Under the pieces are notes generated by a model. That model was not told where the DNA came from. It worked only from the letters and a program-made list of their open reading frames with translations, and did not search any database. From positions 16,074,556 through 16,138,555 of the forward strand of contig CP137671.1 in the NCBI GenBank assembly GCA_037976565.1: a DNA stretch of 64,000 bases. The letters are read 5' to 3'. Numbering within the stretch: position 1 is the first letter of the stretch; every line of letters begins with the position of its first letter. The translations under genes were made by a program, and so were the position numbers. Origin of the DNA: Mesocentrotus franciscanus. Its lineage: Eukaryota > Echinodermata > Echinoidea > Camarodonta > Strongylocentrotidae. Below are positions 61,984-64,000 of the stretch, in pieces.

Positions 61984-62850
61984 GGTAATCGATACCAACG
62001 CCATCATTTTTTACGCTCTATTTTGATTTCTGTTTCTTTCTTTCATTTTGGCGGTCGCTTTAAAATTGCATTGCGTAAATTATCCTAGTCCCACGGACAA
62101 CACCGACAACAGACCGCATACAATTTTTTAATCCGAATAGTCAAGAATCAGTCGGTTTGAAATCAGTTTGGGGTCGGTTTGGCGATGTGACTGCGGCGCT
62201 AGTTAATTCGGGTAGATGAACATGGCACATGCGCTCTCACTCTTCGTGTTAGTATTATTACCTTTTTGGCGCTGGCGTCGCATTTTCCATTTGTACATAA
62301 CTTGTCAGGATCAACCAATTCTTTGTTTATATACAGGCAGATCATTCTGGAGAATCATTCCACTTAGTTACAGACGACATTGTTTTGTTGTGTTTGTTCA
62401 ATGCAGGGGAAATGCCCATATCGTTGGTGAAATGATTCTCGGAGATGCGGATATGATTCAATATTCATTTATCCATTCTTCGAAGTCACTGAAGTCAGTT
62501 TAAAAAAAACGGACATTAAACAAAAATCTTCTTCATTGTTGCTTGAAGCACAGGGACATCCGTATCTGTTACGAATTGACTTTCTGGTTTTAAAGTGATG
62601 GGAAATTCATTTTCTGCTTTTTTATTCTTTGGACCCGAATGGTGCAATTTGAGCGTCTTTTCAATGGTTTCCCTATAGATCTACCACAGATTCTTTGCCC
62701 TCTCCATCTGAAAGCGAAGCAAAAGTGAAGGATTCAAATACATTTATGATTTTTTAGTTTGTTTCTAATGGTGCTACACGAAAAGAACATGCTTGTATTT
62801 CTGGTGTCTCTCTTGTCCTCTCCACGTCTCGAACAGGTAAATAAAAGACG
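61965..62850 (+). repeat. Second copy of the GPCR 2 upstream block
   Basis: Same order of segments as 54195-55112 at high similarity, including the candidate donor CGAACAG|GTAAATAAAAG at about 62833. After it the sequence diverges and no GPCR body follows before the window ends. Confidence 0.78.
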
Positions 62851-63174
62851 AAAACCTTTTTCTTCAAAATTTGATTTCATCGAAATGGGAATTATCTCAG
62901 CAATCATCATTGACCCCGTTTTCTACTTTGTGTTGACATCAAACTAAAGTATATTCATTTTGACAACTCATGTTTACACTCCAAATTACAATCATTTATT
63001 CGAATCATATGATGTCATAATGGAAGCAGTGATACAGCGATAGACTGAATTTAAGATGATGCTATATAATTATATATAATATAAGAGCAGGCAAACCAGG
63101 GTTGGCACTTGTAGTGGTTTTCTTCAATTAATTCTTCTTTGGGATCGTGGAACATAACTAATTTATTTTCTTCT
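62851..63174. other. Spacer
   Basis: No GPCR-like sequence or other gene recognised. Confidence 0.35.
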
Positions 63175-63916
63175 CAGTCGTTGAGAATGTCATATTCTGA
63201 ACCTGCACAGCTTGAGAAAGATACGCATCCTAGCCACAATTTTTTTTTTGGCGATATATTACAGTATGAATATGAAAAGATGATAAGTATTTGAACTCAG
63301 TTCTTGTAATTTCGGACGTATGCCTAGGTTGTATATTTATTTTTTAAAATGTTGGCAAAAATGAGAGTTGGATAAAGTGTTTAGGGTGTGGAGCCATTCT
63401 CAAGATGGTAGGTGGGGGGGGGGGTGCAAGGCGGTGTAAATTTGTTATTGCTTTAGTTTTGTTTCGTTTGGGCGTGTTCATGATAGATTTACGCTAGTAC
63501 ATGTGATGATTCCTTTTCTTCTCAGTCGTTGAGAATGTCATATTCTGAACCTGCATAGCTTGAAAAAGATCTTTAAATCGCTAGCGTTAAGGAAAGGTTG
63601 ATACACGTATAAAAAACGCAAAACTTCAAAATGACGCATCCTAGCCACAATTTTTTTGTTGGCGATATATTACAGTATGAATATGAAAAGATGATAAGTA
63701 TTTGAACCCAGTTCTTGTAATTTCGGACGTAGGCCTAGGTTGTATATTTATTTTAAAATATGTTGGCAAAAATGAGAGTTGGATAAAGTGTTTAGGGTGT
63801 GGAGCCATTCTCAAGATGGTAGGTGGGGGTGCGAGGCGGTGTAAATTTGTTATTGCTTTAGTTTTGTTTCGTTTGGGCGTGTTCATGATAGATTTACGCT
63901 AGTACATGTGATGATT
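63175..63916 (+). repeat. Direct tandem duplication of ~340-390 bp
   Basis: Copy A 63175-63512 and copy B 63522-63916 share TTCTCAGTCGTTGAGAATGT, CACAATTTTTTT, GATAAGTATTTGAAC, GTGTTTAGGGTGTGGAGCC and GATTTACGCTAGTACATGTG. Copy B has an extra ~64 bases (about 63570-63633), and copy A has a longer G run. No convincing coding frame. Confidence 0.9.
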
Positions 63917-64000
63917 ACTTGCATAATTATTCATGTAATCTTCTTTAAGATTTGCACGAGATCTTTGACACTTTTTCGGAGCTAATTCTGTTCCAGTTTT

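Overview
This window looks like animal nuclear DNA. It is AT-rich, has spliced genes with GT-AG introns separated by many kilobases, and is full of short interspersed repeats, LINE relics and microsatellites. No bacterial or viral gene organisation is visible. The rhodopsin-class GPCR duplicates, the CR1/L2-, RTE- and L1-like LINE relics, the TTAA-flanked MITEs and the hammerhead-like motifs fit a marine invertebrate deuterostome. An echinoderm such as a sea urchin is my best guess, but nothing in the window proves it.

Only about 5-7 kb is convincingly coding. (1) At 755-957 (+) is what looks like the last exon of a gene that starts before the window. (2) At 32423-33463 (+) is an intact single-exon class A GPCR of 346 residues. 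(3) At 41797-48020 (-) is a four-exon gene that I assembled from phase-compatible splice sites. It encodes an 839-residue protein with a short hydrophobic N-terminus, a long acidic low-complexity middle, a C-terminal coiled coil and a terminal membrane anchor. I do not recognise its family. (4) At 49455-49663 (-) is a probable last exon of another gene. (5) At 55331-56065 (+) is a close GPCR paralogue that lacks TM1, TM2 and the start of TM3. About 0.9 kb just upstream of it (54195-55112) is duplicated at 61965-62850, suggesting a locally duplicated region whose third unit may lie past the right edge.

Layout: 1-2.5 kb, exon and AT-rich flank. 2.5-5 kb, GA satellite and a duplicated TTCGTAATTCCGAA-type repeat around a hAT-like MITE. 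5-20 kb, mostly non-coding, with SINEs, a 220-bp tandem repeat, hAT and TTAA MITEs and a minus-strand CR1/L2-like LINE. 20.7-24 kb, a decayed L1-like LINE plus another LINE tail. 24-32 kb, TTAA elements and a GA-rich tract. 32-34 kb, the intact GPCR. 34-41.2 kb, dense MITEs, hairpins and two hammerhead-like motifs. 41.8-48.3 kb, the coiled-coil gene with its presumed promoter. 49-54 kb, a candidate exon, CT-rich tracts and a nested transposon cluster. 54-56 kb, the second GPCR. 56-64 kb, quiet sequence, then two large inverted repeats, one with a hammerhead-like core in each arm, then the duplicated GPCR-upstream segment.

The most unusual signal is the set of hammerhead-ribozyme-like cores: 59878-59910 (+), mirrored at 59776-59808 (-), 35922-35950 (+) and 38155-38183 (-). 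All have CUGANGA, a short stem II, GAAA and a palindromic minimal stem III (ACGU or AGCU), the form described for Penelope-like retroelements. These are read by eye and have not been folded or tested.
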